Notes: generated by a model from the sequence alone, not told the origin. Shown: positions 44,419-59,273, counted from the stretch's first letter. The stretch: 64,000 nucleotides of DNA from Scenedesmus sp. ARA3 (GCA_004335835.1 RWJK01001715.1:16198-80197), one strand, 5' to 3'. Translations and numbers: made by a program.

Positions 44419-47400
44419 CTATTGCTTAGCAGAAGCTGCAGCATCTGCATCCCCTGCTGTGCTGTCCTGAGTGCTGCTGCCTGCTGAAGCTGCCGCTGCT
44501 GCCTCGTCCCTGCCCAGAGTAGTGTCATTGTACCTGCAAGCAGTTGCAGCCACAAGCGTGTTAGTACGCACAGCAGTCAAAGTAAAACGTTTGCTGATGA
44601 AGAGCTCAGCTGCCTGCAAATGTTGCACACCACGTAATTGATGCAAGAGGCTGCCTGAAGGCTGCTGGCCAGTCAGGCTGGCTGCATGCTGCTGCATCAC
44701 GAGACCGCAGCATGCAGGCATGCGTGATTGTTTGTCACCAGCTGCAGAGGACCAGCTGGAGGTCATTGTCCATCACAATCGCTCTGCCATGCTGGCATGC
44801 ACACACACGGGCAGCCAGGACCTGAGCATGCACACTGAGGCGCATGCAGGACATCAATCTGTTGTAAGTTGCTGAACCAATGCAAAGACTTTCCAAGGCT
44901 GCATCTCTGTCCAGGGTAACCTGTTTTAAAACCCCAAACATCAGAAAACGGACCCTTTACTGAAACATTTGGCAGGCGGGGGGGCTCACCAGGGCAGGTC
45001 CATGTCCTGCTGGTAGTGCCCGACCTGGCGCTCGTTATATAACATGTCGATGGCGCGGAAGCCGATGCTGCTGATGTGGCGCGTCTTCCACCACTCCAGC
45101 GCCATCTCCTTGGTGTAGCCGTACAGCGGCACAGCCAGGTCTGCGGCAGCATTAGCGACAGGTTGTTGGATGTAAGTACTCAGGGTGACCGCGGCAGACT
45201 TGATCCACAGGCAACTTGAATACACAGTCCGTATGGGCTATGTATGCAGACGATGCTGCTACTGCACAAAAGATTTCTAGAGGATTTCTAGACGTATGTC
45301 ACGAGAGCCAACCAACATGCGAAGCGTCTAGAGCGCCATGTGTAAGGGCAGGGGACATCCTGCAGCTCCGGCAGCTTCCTGGAACACCAGCCTACCTGAC
45401 GCCAGGGGAGGGGGCGGGAAGGCACCATCCGGCTGCTCCACGTAGGCGCGCACCGCCTTGAGCCGGTTCACTGTTGCAGGGTCCAGCAGCGACTCAACCA
45501 CCTGGAAACAAATGGCAGAATTATTGAGATTGCAGTGTTATCAGAGCATGACAGGCTTTCAGGGACTAGTTTGAGCCGGCCTACTGTTGCAGGGTCCAGC
45601 AGCGACTCCACCACCTGCAGACAGAAGGGCAAAATTATCAAGATTGCAGTGTTATCAGAGCATGACAGGCTTTCAGGGACTAGTTTGAGCCGGCCTACTG
45701 TTGCAGGGTCCAGCAGCGACTCCACCACCTGCAGACAGAAGGGCAAATTTATCAAGATTGCAGTGTTATCACAGCATGACAGGCGCGCAGGGATCATTTT
45801 GAGCCGGTCAATTGTTGCAGGGTCCAGCAGCGACTCAACCACCTGCAGACAGAAGGGCAGAAACATCAACTTAACATGGACTTTCACCAACCGTATCAAA
45901 GTGAACAACTTGATGTGAAAGTCGAGGCACGCACAGCAGCTTGACCACCTGCCTTCAATGCACTGCCGGCTTGCCCTGCCAGCATGTTCTCAGCAGTTGG
46001 CCTATACCAAAGTTGAAGAGTAACATTTGCAACGACCTTGCAGCAATGTAAGTAACAAATGCAAACACACTCACTCCGCCACCTCGTACACGGTGTTCTT
46101 GCCCACCAGATCCACCACGTTCAGCCGGCCTTGATGGCCCTGACTCTAAAGTTGGTTATAACACATGTAACATAGCAAAAGTAACACACTCACCCGCTCC
46201 GCCACCTCGTACGCGGTGTTCTTGCCCACCAGATCCACAGTCTCCAGCCGACCCATGATGGCCCCGACTCAGAAGACGGTTATAACACATGTAACACATC
46301 AAAAGTAACACACACTCACCCGCTCTGCCACCTCATATGCGACGTTCTTGCCCACCACATCCACGATGTCCAGCCGGCCCATGATGGCCCTGACTCAAAA
46401 GATGGTTATAACACATGTAACACAGCATAAAGTAACACACTCACCCGCTCTGCCACCTCGTACGCGGTGTTCTTGCCCACCAGATCCACAATGTCCAGCC
46501 GGCCCATGATAGCCCTGCTCACTGCAGCCAGCGTGTCATCATCCAGCTTCAGCGCTGCATCCACAGCAGCAGCAAGCGGCCTTGGCACCCCTGGCAGGAA
46601 GTCATCCGGCACACTGCTGCTGCTGCTGCCGCCTTCCCCTGCTGCTGAGTCGGCCGCCTGCTGCTGCTGCTGCTGCTGCTGCCGGTCTGCCTCGTCGAGT
46701 GCTGCTGCCTGTGCCGCCAGGGTCTCTGGCACGCGGCCCAGCACCTCCTTGACGATCGGCAGGAAGTCACAGTCTATGCTGATGTCGGTTTTGTTCAGCG
46801 GCGTGCTCTGCAGCAGCAGCAGGCAGGCGCAGGCAGGTCAGACGCGCAAGGATGAGAGTGAGTAACCTAGGGCAGCTTCAAAGAGCTGGGAGGAGGAGCA
46901 GCACCACACAGATGCATGTATCCCAATAGCAAATACGCATAGGACAGGTAGCTGCCGCGCCCAGGTACAAAAGTAGCAGAACCAAAGCATCACACAGAAC
47001 AGTAGCACTTGGTACACTGCACCTGGTGCAGTCCACACAGAAGCCGTCTCTGCACCTTTTCTTTAGTTTTTTAGTGATTCAAATAGGTTCAGAATTTGAG
47101 TTTTTTCTTAACAAAACCCATCTTTTTTTGGTTTCAAAAGCAATCATATCAAAAATTCCTGCCAAACGCCCCTAAACCTACCTCGATGATCTCCACCAGC
47201 CTGCTGCCCTCCACCTTCTCATCTTCTGCTGACAGCAGCTCGGCAGCAACCGCGCGGATGGCATCGGCTCGTGTCGCCACCAGCTGCTGCGTGCGGCGCC
47301 ACGCCGCCTTCAGCAGCGTCAGCGTCAGCGCGTGGAAGCTGCGGCATGCACAAAGCAGCAATGCGGTGATATTCAGTTTTGATCTGAGCCCTTTCATGAC

Positions 47401-49953
47401 GCCGTCTTGAGCAGCGTCAACGTCAGCGCATGGAAGCTGCAGAACAAAGAGCAGGCGCATGGCAGCAGCAGCAGCAGCAGGGGGTGTCGGCCCTTAAGCA
47501 GCGTCAGCGTCAGCGCGTGGAAGCTGCGGCATGCAGCAAGCCGTGATGCGGTGCAGCAGTCATAAGTGTCAGTGCTTGTCAGTCATGGCAGTAGCGTCAG
47601 CGTGACAGCTGCAGTGTGCAGGACAGCTGCAGCTGCAGCTGCAGCAGCAACAATCGTGACTGCTGCAATAGTGATGGTGTGTGGGAATCGCAGCTGGTCT
47701 TCAAAGCAAAAGAAAGTGGCCAGCGACTCGGGCATGCATGAACGATACAACAAACAGAACACAACAGAACTCAGCAGCAGCAGCAGCAGCAGCAGCAGCT
47801 GCCACACACCCCTGCTCCTCGTCCAGGCCAATGGCCAGCAAGCTGGGTCGCGCAGGCAGGACACACACCATACAACAACCACATGCACTACACAGCAGCA
47901 GCCAGCCACCCCCTCCCGTCATCCAGGCCAACAGCCAGCAAGCTGGGCACCGCCTCGTCTGCCATGCTGCTCTGTTTGGCATCTTCCTATCTGTCTGTAG
48001 CTGCCATACTAGTTCTTCAAGACTACCCTGCTGGTCTCAAATTTTTTCCATTAATAGCAGCAGCCGCCACTCACCCCAGCTCCTCGTCCAGGCCAATGGC
48101 CAGCGGGTCTCGCGCGTTAGCCCATCCGGGGCCATTGCCCAGCATGATGTAGGTGTGCAGCGGCGGCAGCCGCTTGAACCTACGGCAGCAGCAGCAGCAG
48201 CAGCAGCAGTTTCAAGGAAAGCTCAGCATGATGTGTGGGTGCAGCAGCGGCAGCTGCTTCAGCTTGCAGCGAAAGCAGCAGCAGCAGCTGCAGCAGCACG
48301 CAGGGGTGTTCATGCCAGGTGCAGTATTTTCACAGCCGTGGTTGCTGACCCCACGAGCAGGGCTGCGGTCAAAGTCGCATTTGCAAAGGACAGGAACCAA
48401 ACAGCCAAACTCTGAACCCTGACACCCACCTCGGGTGCAGCAGGCTGTTGCGCATGCAGCAGTACGCAATCTGAAAGCAGTCCGCAACAAGCGCTGCTGT
48501 TGGCCTCACCCTAAGCCACACAACAACTCAACCACAGACTCAACCCTGGTTTCAACCCACCTCGGGTGCAGCAGGCTGTTGCGCACGCAGTAGTGAGCGA
48601 TCTGGAAACAGTCAGCAAACGGCGCTGCCGTTGCCTGTACCCCTAAGCCACACAACCGCAGAACCACACACTCAACCCTGAAACCCACCTCGGGTGCAGC
48701 AGGCTGTTGCGCACGCAGTAGTACGCAATCTGGAAGCAGTCCGCAATCGGCGCCACCATTGCCCTCACCCCAGGCTACACAACTGCTAAACCACACACAC
48801 TCAACCCTAATACCCACCTCGGGTGCAGCAGGCTGTTACGCACGCAGTAGTACGCGATCTGGAAGCAGTCGGCAATGGGTGCTGCTGTTGCCAGCGAGGC
48901 AGCATCTGGCCCGTGCTCTGCCACCTCCCAGGCCCGTGCAGCGTACAGCGGGATAAGCAGGCTGGCCACGTGCAGGAACTCCCCTAGCGGCTCGTCGCCA
49001 ACCTCTGCTGCGTTGACCTGCAAAACAATGTGCAATAGCAAGTAGGTAAGGTGGAAAGGGTCAGCAGGCTGGCCACGTGCAGGAACTCGCCTAGCGGCTC
49101 GTCGCCTACCTCTGCTGCGTTGACCTGCAGATTATATGCAGTGATCAATGTGCGGGTGCAGTGAGATGTGCTGTTGGCATATAGAGTAATAGGTGGGCGG
49201 GATGAGCAGGCTGGCCACGTGCAGGAACTCCCCTAGCGGCTCATCCCCGACCTCTGCTGCGTTGACCTGTAGCAAGTGTGCCGGGCAGTTTGAGGGACAG
49301 ACACTCAGAAGGTGTGAGGGTCAGCAGGCTGGCCACGTGCAGGAACTCGCCGAGCGGCTCATCACCAACCTCTGCTGCGTTGACCTGCAAGATATATGCG
49401 GTGATCAATGTGCGGGTGCAGTGAGATGTGCTGTTGGCATATAGAGTAATAGGTGGGCGGGATGAGCAGGCTGGCCACGTGCAGGAACTCGCCCAGCGGC
49501 TCGTCGCCAACCTCTGCTGCGTTGACCTGCACAACAATTCGGAAAGGTGAGAGGAGTGAGCAGGCTGGCCACATGCAAGAGCTCGACTCCCACGTCTGCT
49601 GTGTTGATGTGCGTTGAACACAACAGCATATGGGTGCGCGTGCAGTGTGAGTTTTCAAAGGGCCGGAACCTTGCAGGGTTACAAGACCAGCTGGTCAGAA
49701 ATCGAGCAGGTCGAAAAGCAGAGGAGGGCAACACAAGGCAGGCACACCCAAAACATTGCAGCATAGGCTTGGCCAAAGCAGGCATTTTGTTTGAAATAGA
49801 CAGCAGGCCGTACCTTGAAGTTAGTTGCCCTGTCCATGATCTCCACCTGCTCCGGGTGCCAGGCTGGGTCCAGGTTGGTGGCGCTGTCAATGAATTGGAT
49901 GTAGGGGCCCTGGCCGCGCCGCCGGCTCCACATGGTGACAAACTGCAGTTTGT

Positions 49954-49993
<40 letters not shown>

Positions 49994-50216
49994 AACAAGC
50001 GTTAAGTTGGCGATGAATTGGATGCAGGGGCCCTGGCCACGCCGCCGGCTCCACTTGGTGACAAACTGCAAAATGAACCAGCGGCAGCAGCAGCAGCAGC
50101 ACCACCAGCAGCAGCAGCAGCAGTAGCAGGAAAACACGCGTCATTTTGGCGATACACTGGTTGTAGGGGCCCTGGCCCCGCCGCCGGCTCCACTTGGTGA
50201 CAACTGCAGTTTGAAT

Positions 50217-50248
<32 letters not shown>

Positions 50249-53200
50249 GAGGCACAGGAAAAAAGTGGATTGTTGATGACACTGTCATCAACGCAAATGA
50301 AACACAAATGTGCGTCAGCGCCATGGTCACCGCCTTGGCTGCCGTGACCTCCGTCAATCTCTCCTTGCCCCTTCTTCAAAAGCAGTAAAACCGTTGTAAC
50401 AAGCAATTGCCAGCAACGCACCTTGATGGGGTCGATGCCGGGTGTTAAGCGCCATGGCGACCGCCTTGGCTGCGTCACCTCTGCCAGCCTGTCTTTGGCC
50501 TCTTATCAACACTATAACAACTTTACAACAAGCAAACACCAACAACCAACGCACCTTGATGGGGTCAATGCCGGGTGTTAGCGCCATGGCCACCGCCTTT
50601 GCTGCGGTCACCTCTGCCAGCCTGTCCTTGGCCTCTGAGGGTGGGATGCGAGGTGCACTGGGCCCCCACTCCTGAGCTTCAACCAGCTCCAACACCATGG
50701 GCAGGCTGATCTTCTGCACGCTGCGGCGCACCTGCAGATGCAACAGTTGAGAAAGCAGGAAGAACCATCAGTGGGTGCATGAGTGCTGGGGCCCCACTCC
50801 TGAACCTCGACAAGCTCCAGCACCATCGGCAAGCTGATCTTCTGGACGCTGCGGCGCACCTGTGGCGCAAAGATGTTGCAGTCACAACAGGTCACAAAAC
50901 AAAAAAAATACATTCAGCAAGTTTGTTGAGCCTATGCAACCTCCAGCACCCGTGGCAGGCAGCAGAGCAGGAATCTGTGAGCGAACGGCGTGCTAGGATG
51001 CATGGGGCCCCACTCCTGAGCTTTGACAAGCTCCGGCACCATGGGCTGATCTTCTGCACGCTGCGGCGCACTTTGTGTGTTGTGAATGTAACAAGGTAAG
51101 CACAGGCGGCAGCACAGCAAGTAGCTTTCAGTAGGTGTGCAAATGCATGGCCCCTGGGTGCTGAGCTTCAACCAGCTCCAGCACCATTGGCAGGCTGACC
51201 TTCTGCACGCTGCGGCACACCTTTACGGAAAATGTAACAAATGCAGCAAGGCAGTGTGAAGAGTGCGGCGTGATCCACAGCATGGTGCGGCGTGAAGCTG
51301 CCAGCAGGAGGCAGTCAGCAGGTGTATGTGTGTAGGCATTAGTTGTGCAGCTGCCTAATCACAAATACAGCCGACAAGCACATAGTGCGTTTGTTATGTC
51401 ACATTCAACAAAAATAACAACAGATATCACATGTTATTTGAAGCTCACCGTGAGGATGGCTGCCTCGTTCATCAGGTTGGCCAGCGCGGCGGCGCTCCAG
51501 CCCGCAGTCACCTCAGCCACCTGCAGGCCAAAAGCAGAACAAAGCTCAGCGAGTTTTGAAAGCAGCAACTACATTGGCTTCATCGGCATCTGGTAGCCCT
51601 GCAGGATTAGCCTTTAAATGTTTTATTATGGTTCGATTCAGCTTTCAAGGCGTCACCTTGAAGTAGAGCCCCTCATCTTCGATCGGCTTGTTCCTGCCGT
51701 GGTACTTGAGCATCTCTAGGCGCGCCGTGGGGCCGGGGGCAGGGATCTCATACACCACCTGCAAACAAACCAACAACACAAGAAAACGTTTCAGCACTCC
51801 ACACACGTGACACACTTCCTGATGCAGGCACAATGTTGGGATGTTGCGCACCTGGGGCGCTATGCCTCCTTACACACAATCTAGTGCCAAACTTTAGCTG
51901 GTTATCCGGACAGAGCTGCCGGCTGCTATTACCGGCATCCAGCACGTGTTGAGGTGCCGCTCAACCTGGGCAGTTCAGAATCAAGTTTGGCGCAGGGCCT
52001 CCCCTCAAAGCGCCCCGGGCGCAGCAGCCACAGTACATACCTCTGTGCTACGGTTGCATACCTCTGTGCTACGGTTGCATACCTCTGTGCTGTATGCAAA
52101 ATAAACAGCATGGGGCCTCATGCACACCCACCTCGAAGCGCCCGGGGCGCAGCAGCGCCTGGTCCAGTTCCTGCGCCAGGTTGGTGGCGCCGATGGTGAG
52201 CACCTGTGTTATGGCAGCAGCAGCAGCAGCAGCAGGAGTGTGTTGCTGGTGGTGGCAAGAGGGAGCACGGTGGGCTGCATCACGATGCTGATGGCACGCA
52301 ACTCAGCAGCCTGCCTGCATGTTGGCCAAGTTCCACAGGTGCTGTCATAGTATCAACAACGTTGTCGACTCAGCGTGCATGAGTTGCGCAGTGATGAGTC
52401 CTCACCTGCTCCAAATGGCCGTGGATGCCGTCCTTCAGCATCAGGAAGCTCAGCAGCGCGCTCTCGCGCTCCATGCTGCTTAGTACCAATAACAACTAAA
52501 ACAACGACTCATGAACAAATAACAGCAATAATAGCATTGATAACAACCCCACCTGCTCCAGGTGGCCATGGATGCCGTCCATCTGCACCAGCAGGCTCAG
52601 CAGCGCGCTCTCGCACTCCATGCTGCTTCAGTATAACAACTATTATTACATGCATATCAAAAATAACAACAGTAATAACAATTATAACACCCCCACCTGC
52701 TCCAGGTGGCCGTGGATGCCGTCCATCTGCACCAGCAGGCTCAGCAGCGCGCTCTCGCGCTCCATCGACCCGGGGTCGCCGCCCAGGCTGCTGCGGCTGC
52801 GCCCGATGGCATCGATCTCATCAATGAAGATGATGCAGGGAGCCTTCTGGCGCGCAGCGTGGAACAGGCTGTTCACGCGCGCAGCAGCCACGCCTGTCAA
52901 GGAGAAGGACACGGCAAACAACCGATGCATCAGTTGCCTGAGATGTTGCAGAAGGTGCGTGACTGGTTGGGTGGGGGTTTGCGCTGCACCGAGTGCATCA
53001 AGCAGGCATGGCATCGATCTCATCAATGAAGATGATGCAGGGAGCCTTCTGGCGGGCAGCGTGGAACAGGCTGTTCACTCGCGCAGCAGCCACGCCTGCA
53101 GCGAAACAGGCGGGAAGGAGGAGACAGATGTTTGACAGCAATGAAATAGTCAGCAGGAATCATTAGGACTGGAAAGATGGCTGAAGTGCATGAGTGTCTT

Positions 53201-53953
53201 GAAGTGCTCGGTCTGCATTGAGTGTTCATAAAGCAGGGAGGCTCTGCAGGCGTGTGCATGTGTGCCGCAGACATACGCTGATGTGGCGCCATCCCCTGGC
53301 AACCGCACCTGCAAACCTTCCACGAACTTGGAGCCCACTGCCTGCCTCGCCATATTTTATTTGAAAGTACGCCAGCCTCACCATATTTAATTAGAAACAG
53401 CAAACTATGAATAAAAGCACACAATTCGGTGTTTCACAACACAGCAAATTACATAATCCCGCGCACCTGCAAACATCTCCACGAACTCGGAGCCCACTGC
53501 ACTGAGGAAGGTCACGCCAGCCTCGCCAGCAATGGCACGGGCCAGGTACGTCTTGCCTGTGCCGGGCGGCCCCTGGAAGATGATGCCCTGCAGGCGCGGT
53601 CAAACATGGTCAAACATGGTCAAACATGGTCAAACTTTGGTCAAACATGGAAGTCAAATGATGGTGGGTGAGGCTGCAAGGAGGAACTCGCTGCGTCCCT
53701 GTCATAACAAACAGACGGAAGGCACGCACAAAATACTGCAAGCAACGATTCGCGCGTGGACAATCAATTATCTGTGACTGGACCGCAGTGCGCAGGCAGC
53801 GCTGATGCGAATCAAGAAGTCGAAAACATATAACACCACTCACCCTGGGGCAGCGCGCGCCCACGTGCATGTACACGGGGTCCCTCAGCAGCATCTTGAC
53901 CACCTCCCGCATCTCAAACACCAGCCCGGGCGTGCCTGCAGGGCGAACAAAAG

Positions 53954-53984
<31 letters not shown>

Positions 53985-54342
53985 TGGTCAGAGCAGGTTG
54001 TGAAACCTAAGCCACCTGCCAGTGCCTAGACACCTTGACCAGCCCCCGCATCTCAAACACCAGCCAAGGCGCGCGTGCGTGGCAAATGACTAAAAATGGT
54101 GTCACTCCAACAGCTCCTGTGTAGAATTCCAGCCAAATGATTTCTTAATACAGACTGTCTGTGCCACACAACAGCAGGCCGCACCCGCAATGTCGCTGAA
54201 GCACACGCCGGTGGGAAAAACGGCGCCGCAACAAATGCTGCAAAAAAGCTCAAACAGACCGCACCTGCGATGTCGCTGAAGCGCACGCCGGTGTCCTTGA
54301 GTTTGCCGCTCTTGTCGCGTGTCATGAACTCCTTGGCCCTGC

Positions 54343-54380
<38 letters not shown>

Positions 54381-55826
54381 CCATATATTCAGTGCATGCC
54401 GCGGGAGCCGGCGGCTCCCAACAGGCATAAACACGCATCCACATGCATCCACACACCAAACGCATCGTGCTGACCAAAACACGCGCGCAGGATCGCGCAT
54501 CAAGCACGTTGAGTGGTGAAAGCCCTGCAGCAACGCTACCCAATAGCGCAGTAATGCGAGCGTTGATGCAGAAACACAGCCACTCACGGCGCGTGTGTGA
54601 GCCGCTGCCACATGTTCTGCTTCTGGTCCTTGCCCTTGCGCACGTGTGTGCCCATCAAGAAATCTGTGGTCTACCACATCAAAACAGATCCCAAAAACCT
54701 AAGACCCCACTCACGGTGCGCGTGTGAGCCGCTGCCACATGTTCTGCTTCTTGTCCTTGCACTTGCACGAGTTTGCGCATGAAGCAATGCGTGACAAACA
54801 ACGCCTAGGCGTGTCCAAAACAGCACAAAGTATACTCACGGAGCGCGTGTGAGTCGCTGCCACATGTTCTGCTTCTTGTCTTTGGCGCGCCGCCGCTTGC
54901 GCAGGAAGCGCACCAGGCTGGTGGCAGACAGCAGGTTGGTCAGGATGGCCACGCCACGAATGGCCAGGCACACCGCGGCCGCCTTCTCCAAGAACTGCGG
55001 TTCAAAACCCAGTTGTAACAAGAGGATTAGGGTTGCAAGACAGCAGGTTGGTCAGAATGGCCACGCCGCGGATGGCCAGGCACACCGCAGCCGCCATTCT
55101 CCAAAACTGCACGAACAGCAGCACATGGTAATCATTCACAGTGACAAAGTGTGTTTAAAACGTTATTTTGCAGCAAACCCAGCTGCGGCATCCTCAACCA
55201 GGAATTGCGGCATGCAATTAAAAACAGCGTGTTGAAGCAGCACAGTAATAAAATGCAGTCACAACAAAGGAAAGGCTCAGCTGTTGACAACTGCATCTAC
55301 CAATGGTTTGACAGTAACAACAGCAATTCAGCCACACCTGCATGGGGCGCTCGTCCAGCAGCCAGCCCAGGGAGGCCACAGCTGTCCAACATCTGGTTTG
55401 AATTCAACAATAATAACAATAACAACAGAAATAACAGCCGCACCTGCATGCGGCGCTCTTCCAGCAGCCAGCCCAGGAAGGCCGCAGCTGTCCAACATTG
55501 GGTGTGAATTCAACAATAACAACAATAATAACAAAAGTAACACCCCGCACCTGCATGCGGCGCTCGTCCAGCAGCCAGCCCAGGAAGGCCCAGTTGTCAG
55601 CAGCGTCCAGCAGCTGCAGCTCCGTGCGCACCTCGCCCAGCTTGGTCAGGTGCTTGTAGGGCAGCACGTACTGCCGGCTGGCGTCATCCCACAGGATCTA
55701 CAGCAGCAGCAGCAGCAGCAGCAGCAAACAGCTTAGTGTGTGCATGCAAGGCAGCACGATTATGCAGTTTTGCCAGGTGCTTGTAGGGCAGCACGTACTG
55801 CCGGCTGGCGTCGTCCCAAAGGATCT

Positions 55827-55882
<56 letters not shown>

Positions 55883-55940
55883 GTGATCGGGTGCTTGTAG
55901 GGCAGCACGTACTGCCGGCTGGCGTCGTCCCACAGGATCT

Positions 55941-55981
<41 letters not shown>

Positions 55982-57831
55982 GTGATCGGGTGCTTGTAGG
56001 GCAGCACGATACTGCCGGCTGGCGTCGTCCCACAGGATCTGCAGCAGCAGCAGCAGCAGCAGCAGCAGTGTGATCGGGTGCTTGTAGGGCAGCACGTACT
56101 GCCGGCTGGCGTCGTCCCACAGGATCTGCAGCAGCAGCAGCAGCAGCAACCTCTGTATGCATGCAATTCAGCGGCGCATTTCTCTCCTCAGGCGCTTGTG
56201 CAGCAGGAGCAGCTCCACCAACCTCACATGCACCAACTCAAACACTTCACGCATAAACCTTGAAACTTGGAAACCGAACTGCAGGCACCGCACCTGCACC
56301 TCGCGCTCCCGCAGGTATCGCAGCAGTGCGCCGCTCTCCCAGAAGTCACCCGGCAGGTCCAGGTAGAAGCGGTACTTCTCCATGTCCCACTCTGGCATCT
56401 CGGGGCTGAACCACTGGCTGCAGGGTTTGAAAAGCAACAACAAATGCCTGTGTGAGCAGAGTATATGATGTGGAGTAGAAGCGGTACTTGACTCTGGCAT
56501 CTCAGGGGCTGAACCACTGGCTGCAGGGTTTGAAACGTAACACAGAAGAAGACAGGAGCAGCAGGGTTTGGGTGAGTGCAGTACAATGGGATCGGTACTT
56601 CTCCATGTCCCACTCCGGCATCTCGGGGCTGAACCAGTGGCTGCATATTGCATGGAAAAACAACAAAAGATTGATTTTGTGAGCAGGGTGTATGATTTGG
56701 AGTAGAAGCGGTACTCCACTCTGGCATCTCGGGGCTGAACCACTGGCTGCAGGGTTTGAAAAGTAACAAACAAGGAGACAAGGGCAGGATGGTTTGAGTG
56801 AATGTCGTGCAATGGAATCAGTACTTCTCCATGTCCCACTCCGGCATCTTGGGGCTGAACCACTGGCTGCTGTTCATAAAAAAGTATCACAACACACAAG
56901 TTGCTGGCTGAGTGAGTGGTGTGCAGTTGAGTAGAAGCGGTGCTTCTCCATGTCCCACTCCGGCATCTCGGGGCTGAACCACTGGCTGCATGTGCATGGA
57001 AAATAACAACAAAAGATTGATTTTGTGAGTAGGCTGTATAGATTTGAAGCAGAAGCTGTACTTCTCCATGTACCACTCCGGCATCTCGGGGCTGAACCAC
57101 TGGCTGCAAGTGGGGAGAAAAATTGATGCATGCTTTGGGTCACTGATTGCTGTGCGCTGCAGTGTGCCGTGGACGCTGCAATGTGACAAACGTCGGACAC
57201 GATGACAACATTTTTGTGGGGTGATTGGGACGTGTGGATGTCAGAGGGCAGGTACTTTGCCATGTCCAACTGCAGCGTGTTGGGGCTGAAATCACTAGCA
57301 TGTTGAATGTAGTACTCTGGCCTTGTTGTAAACAATCAGGAGAAGCGTGCGCCTCACCTGGGGTCGTCGGGCGCTGCCGGGTTTGGCACCAGTATGCCCA
57401 GTGGCGCTCCGTCCGGCCCCAGGTACTGCCCGTACTGGCCAGGGGCGCCCGCGATGTTGGCGCTCCAGGGGTGCGGCACCTGCAGGATACAGATGATGAG
57501 GCAATTGATTGAGTACCAGGCAAAAGTTTGGGTCGATGTCTTTGCTCCACTAGTGGATGTCTTACTGTGACCGCGGCAACACTCTACTGTTGTGGGTGGG
57601 TCTGACTGGCTGCTACGCATGCCCCGCCTTCCGCCATGATGATGTGCATGTCGCCGCATATGATGAGCCGCGCACATGTAGGCAATGCTGGCAGGCTGCT
57701 GCACGTCTCTGCAACCTTCAAAACGGATATAGACCCCGCACCTCTACGATGGCTGTGCGAATGTCGCCGGAGATGATGAGCCGCTTGATGCGGTGCATGC
57801 ATTTGCATGTGTTGCACAAGCACGATGGACA

Positions 57832-57878
<47 letters not shown>

Positions 57879-59273
57879 AACAAATCGTACCTCCACGATG
57901 GCTGTGCGCATGTTGCCGTAGATGATGAGTTGCTTGATGCAGTGCATGCAAATGCATGTGCTGCTGCTGCTGCTGCTGCATTCAGTCTCACCTCCACGAT
58001 TGCGGTGCGCATGTCACCGTAGATGATGAGGCGCTTGATGCGGTGCCGCTCCAGCAGCGCCAGGAACTTGGCGTAGCTGATGCGCATGTCGCCCACAAAG
58101 CCCGCAGTAGGCACCTTGCTCTCTGTGAGTAACAAGTGGTGAGACCAAACGACGCGCAAAGCATGGTCAGGTCAGCAGGAGATGACAGGTCAACCAAAAT
58201 GCCAGGTCAATCAGACAATGTTCATGCCGGTTACAATGAACAAAACAACTGGGAGCTTGCTCGCTGCAAGCGGCACAAGAAGTCTTGGTACATCAACATG
58301 ACAGCAAGCAACCAACAGCCATATCTGATGCGGTCCGGACACTTGTTCCATCCTAATTGCCGCCCATCCCCATTCCAGTCTCCCCACCACCACCACCAGT
58401 GCCCACGCCCACTCACTGTAGCTGATGCGGTCCCACAGCTTGTTCCAGACCAGCTGCGGCTAATCACATCACAAACCACATGCAGTTCTACGGATTGCAG
58501 CCGCTGCCCAAGCCCACTCACTGCAGCTGATGCAATCCCACAGCTTGTTCCACAGCAGCCGTGTCTCCTCACATCACAATGAGCAGCCCACATGTATGCA
58601 GCACGCGCATCAGCTGCTTCATCGCAGCCGCTGCAGTCCCACAGTAAGCGCTGGTGTACGCTTGCAAGGCCCCGCCAGGCCCTGGTTGCTGTTGTTGATA
58701 TGAGTGTGTGACATGCAACGCTCACTGTAGCTGATGCGGTCCCACAGCTTGTTCCACAGCAGCTCCGGCTCAATATAAACCCTCTGCCCTTGCTGCACCA
58801 TTATGACCACAGCTGCCACCCCTGATTTTAATCCCAAGCCCACTCACTGTAGCTGATGCGGTCCCACAGCTGATGGGCAATTGCAGGCCCCGGCTGCCAT
58901 TGTTTCACTGATTGTCAGTCACGCTGTGTAAATCTACCCACTCACTGTAGCTGATGCGGTCCCACAGCTTGTTCCACAGCAGCTCCGGCTCGTTCCACAC
59001 CACCGCCTGCTTGAGCGTGAGCCACATCTCAGGGTCCCACACATAGCTCAGGTCCAATCCCGTTACTGGGAAGGTCCAGTCCATGAAAGTGAGGCTCTCC
59101 TGAAACTGTGGATGCAACACAGCGCAGACAACATGGCAAGTTGAGTGTTGAAGCGACTTGTGTTGCACTGGTGTAATCGAGCTGTTGGATGAATCAGCCA
59201 CATCTCAGGGTCCCACGCGTAGCTTGAGCCCAGCCCTGTTACTGGGGAGGTCCAGTCCATGAAGGTGAGGCTC

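Noticed and set aside
45455..45855. Regularly spaced repeats resembling a CRISPR array
   Set aside because: Units are coding exon edges with splice sites, the spacers are also similar to each other, and the setting is a eukaryotic intron.
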